This document shows positions 63,223 through 64,000 of a stretch of DNA of 64,000 nucleotides, piece by piece; position 1 is the first letter of the stretch; every line of letters begins with the position of its first letter. Source of the stretch: Sinobacterium norvegicum (GTDB lineage Bacteria; Pseudomonadota; Gammaproteobacteria; Pseudomonadales; Sinobacteriaceae); assembly GCF_923077115.1 (NCBI RefSeq), contig NZ_CAKLPX010000003.1:434001-498000 (forward strand). Reading direction: 5' to 3'. A program made the position numbers and the translations under genes. The notes beneath the pieces were generated by a model. The model was not told the origin of the DNA, made no database searches, and saw nothing but the letters and a program-made list of their open reading frames with translations.

Positions 63223-63981
63223 ATGAGATTAACAGTCTGTGTGGCGGCGTTATTTACAGCATCGGCCTGGGCTCAGGGCGAGGCCACTGAGGAGATAGAT
63301 CAGTGGCAGGGCAGTGCCGAGCTTGGCTATATCAATACCTCTGGTAATACGGTGAGTTCGACGCTCAACGCCAAGGTGACTCTGGATGGTGACTTAGAGC
63401 ACTGGCGTCACGCCTTTGAGGCCAGTGCTTACAACAATTCTGACGATGATGTTCGCAGTGCCGAGCAATACAATACTTTTTGGCAGAGTAATTACAAATT
63501 CAATGAGCGACAGTCGATTTTTGCTCGCTTCGAATACGATGATGATCGTTTCAGCGGTTGGGAGTATCAAGCGACGGTGACGGCAGGTTATAGTCAGCGT
63601 ATTAATTTCAGTGAAAAGATGACACTCGATCTCGATGCCGGTCCTGGTTATCGCTACTCTGCTTACGATAAAGATTTTAAAGATGATGATGGTAATCACG
63701 CCTGGCAGCCTGAGTTGGGCAATGATGTCAGCGAGGCGATGGTCAGACTGGCCGCTGATTATAATTGGGCTTTGTCTGATACCGCGAGTTTTCAGCAACA
63801 GCTGAGCACAGAGGCTGGTGAGGAAAACGTGATCAACCGTTCGATTACCTCATTAACCATGGATTTGACCACCGTGCTGGCATTGAAGTTGAGTTATGAC
63901 GTCAAGTTCACCCGTGATGTATTACCCTCTGTCAATCAATACGATAGAAAAACCATCATTTCCATCCTCTATAATTTTTGA
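63223..63981 (+). CDS. DUF481 outer-membrane beta-barrel protein
   Basis: 252 residues. Signal peptide (RLTVCVAALFTASAWA), then WQGSAELGYINTSGNTVSST, the DUF481 start pattern, and amphipathic strands to a C-terminal aromatic ISILYNF, as expected of a small outer-membrane barrel. Family function unknown; related proteins are linked to osmotic or salt stress in some marine bacteria. ATG 63223 has GGGGAG; a GTG lies three bases before. Confidence 0.85.
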   Translation: MRLTVCVAALFTASAWAQGEATEEIDQWQGSAELGYINTSGNTVSSTLNAKVTLDGDLEHWRHAFEASAYNNSDDDVRSAEQYNTFWQSNYKFNERQSIFARFEYDDDRFSGWEYQATVTAGYSQRINFSEKMTLDLDAGPGYRYSAYDKDFKDDDGNHAWQPELGNDVSEAMVRLAADYNWALSDTASFQQQLSTEAGEENVINRSITSLTMDLTTVLALKLSYDVKFTRDVLPSVNQYDRKTIISILYNF

Positions 63982-64000
63982 CTAGAGCGGTTGTTCGCTT

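Overview
The window reads as chromosomal DNA from a free-living, probably marine gammaproteobacterium of the broad Pseudomonadales/Cellvibrionales type. The evidence is the mix of families: EpmC next to PdxB, RlmKL, ribosome modulation factor, a PA1571-family small protein, long-form QueF, GDH-180 glutamate dehydrogenase, YadGH, AlaA divergent from MsrB, a Bat operon and PQQ synthesis genes. Genus cannot be fixed from the sequence alone. I see no prophage, insertion sequence, CRISPR array or rRNA operon.

Layout. 0-4 kb (minus strand): a sulfotransferase (cut by the window edge) coupled to a DUF1214 protein, the GTPase YlqF/RbgA, and a protein with two kinase-like domains. 4.2-7.4 kb: an AMP-forming ligase, a fold-III PLP decarboxylase and a convergent acyl carrier protein. 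The ligase and decarboxylase match the exosortase-A-associated families, but no exosortase is nearby. 7.6-9.4 kb: a DUF4124 protein and a MORN-repeat/C13 peptidase fusion. 9.4-12.8 kb: a complete PQQ operon in the order pqqA-B-D-E-C, with a palindrome at the putative promoter and a terminator-like hairpin between pqqA and pqqB. 12.8-29.9 kb: mostly housekeeping genes (patatin-BamA type protein, RNase II, two TetR regulators, Smr protein, DnaJ-type membrane protein, epmC, pdxB, NAD-kinase-like protein, an rRNA-type methyltransferase, alaA, msrB). 30-33.3 kb: tRNA-Glu, tRNA-Gly, YadGH-like ABC exporter, queF and tRNA-Ser. 33.3-39.8 kb: a Cus-type copper/silver RND efflux operon headed by a His/Met/Cys-rich membrane protein. 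39.8-44.6 kb: a lipoprotein, a small HTH protein, two small hypotheticals and a TonB-dependent receptor. 44.6-52.9 kb (minus strand): hisC and a six-gene MoxR/DUF58/DUF4381/BatA/BatB/BatD operon. 53.2-64 kb: giant NAD-glutamate dehydrogenase, pyrD, rmf, rlmKL, an MscS channel and a DUF481 protein.

How the genes work together. The PQQ operon makes the redox cofactor from the PqqA peptide; the dehydrogenases that use it are not in the window. The ligase/decarboxylase/carrier-protein trio looks like a small pathway that activates, decarboxylates and carries an amino-acid-like or acyl substrate; its product is unknown and it is the best candidate here for an uncharacterised system. The Cus-type operon should export Cu(I)/Ag(I) across both membranes. 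The Bat operon is a MoxR-chaperoned envelope system with VWA proteins. Where the first ATG or GTG of an open frame lacked a ribosome binding site, I moved the start to the codon best supported by one or by the family.
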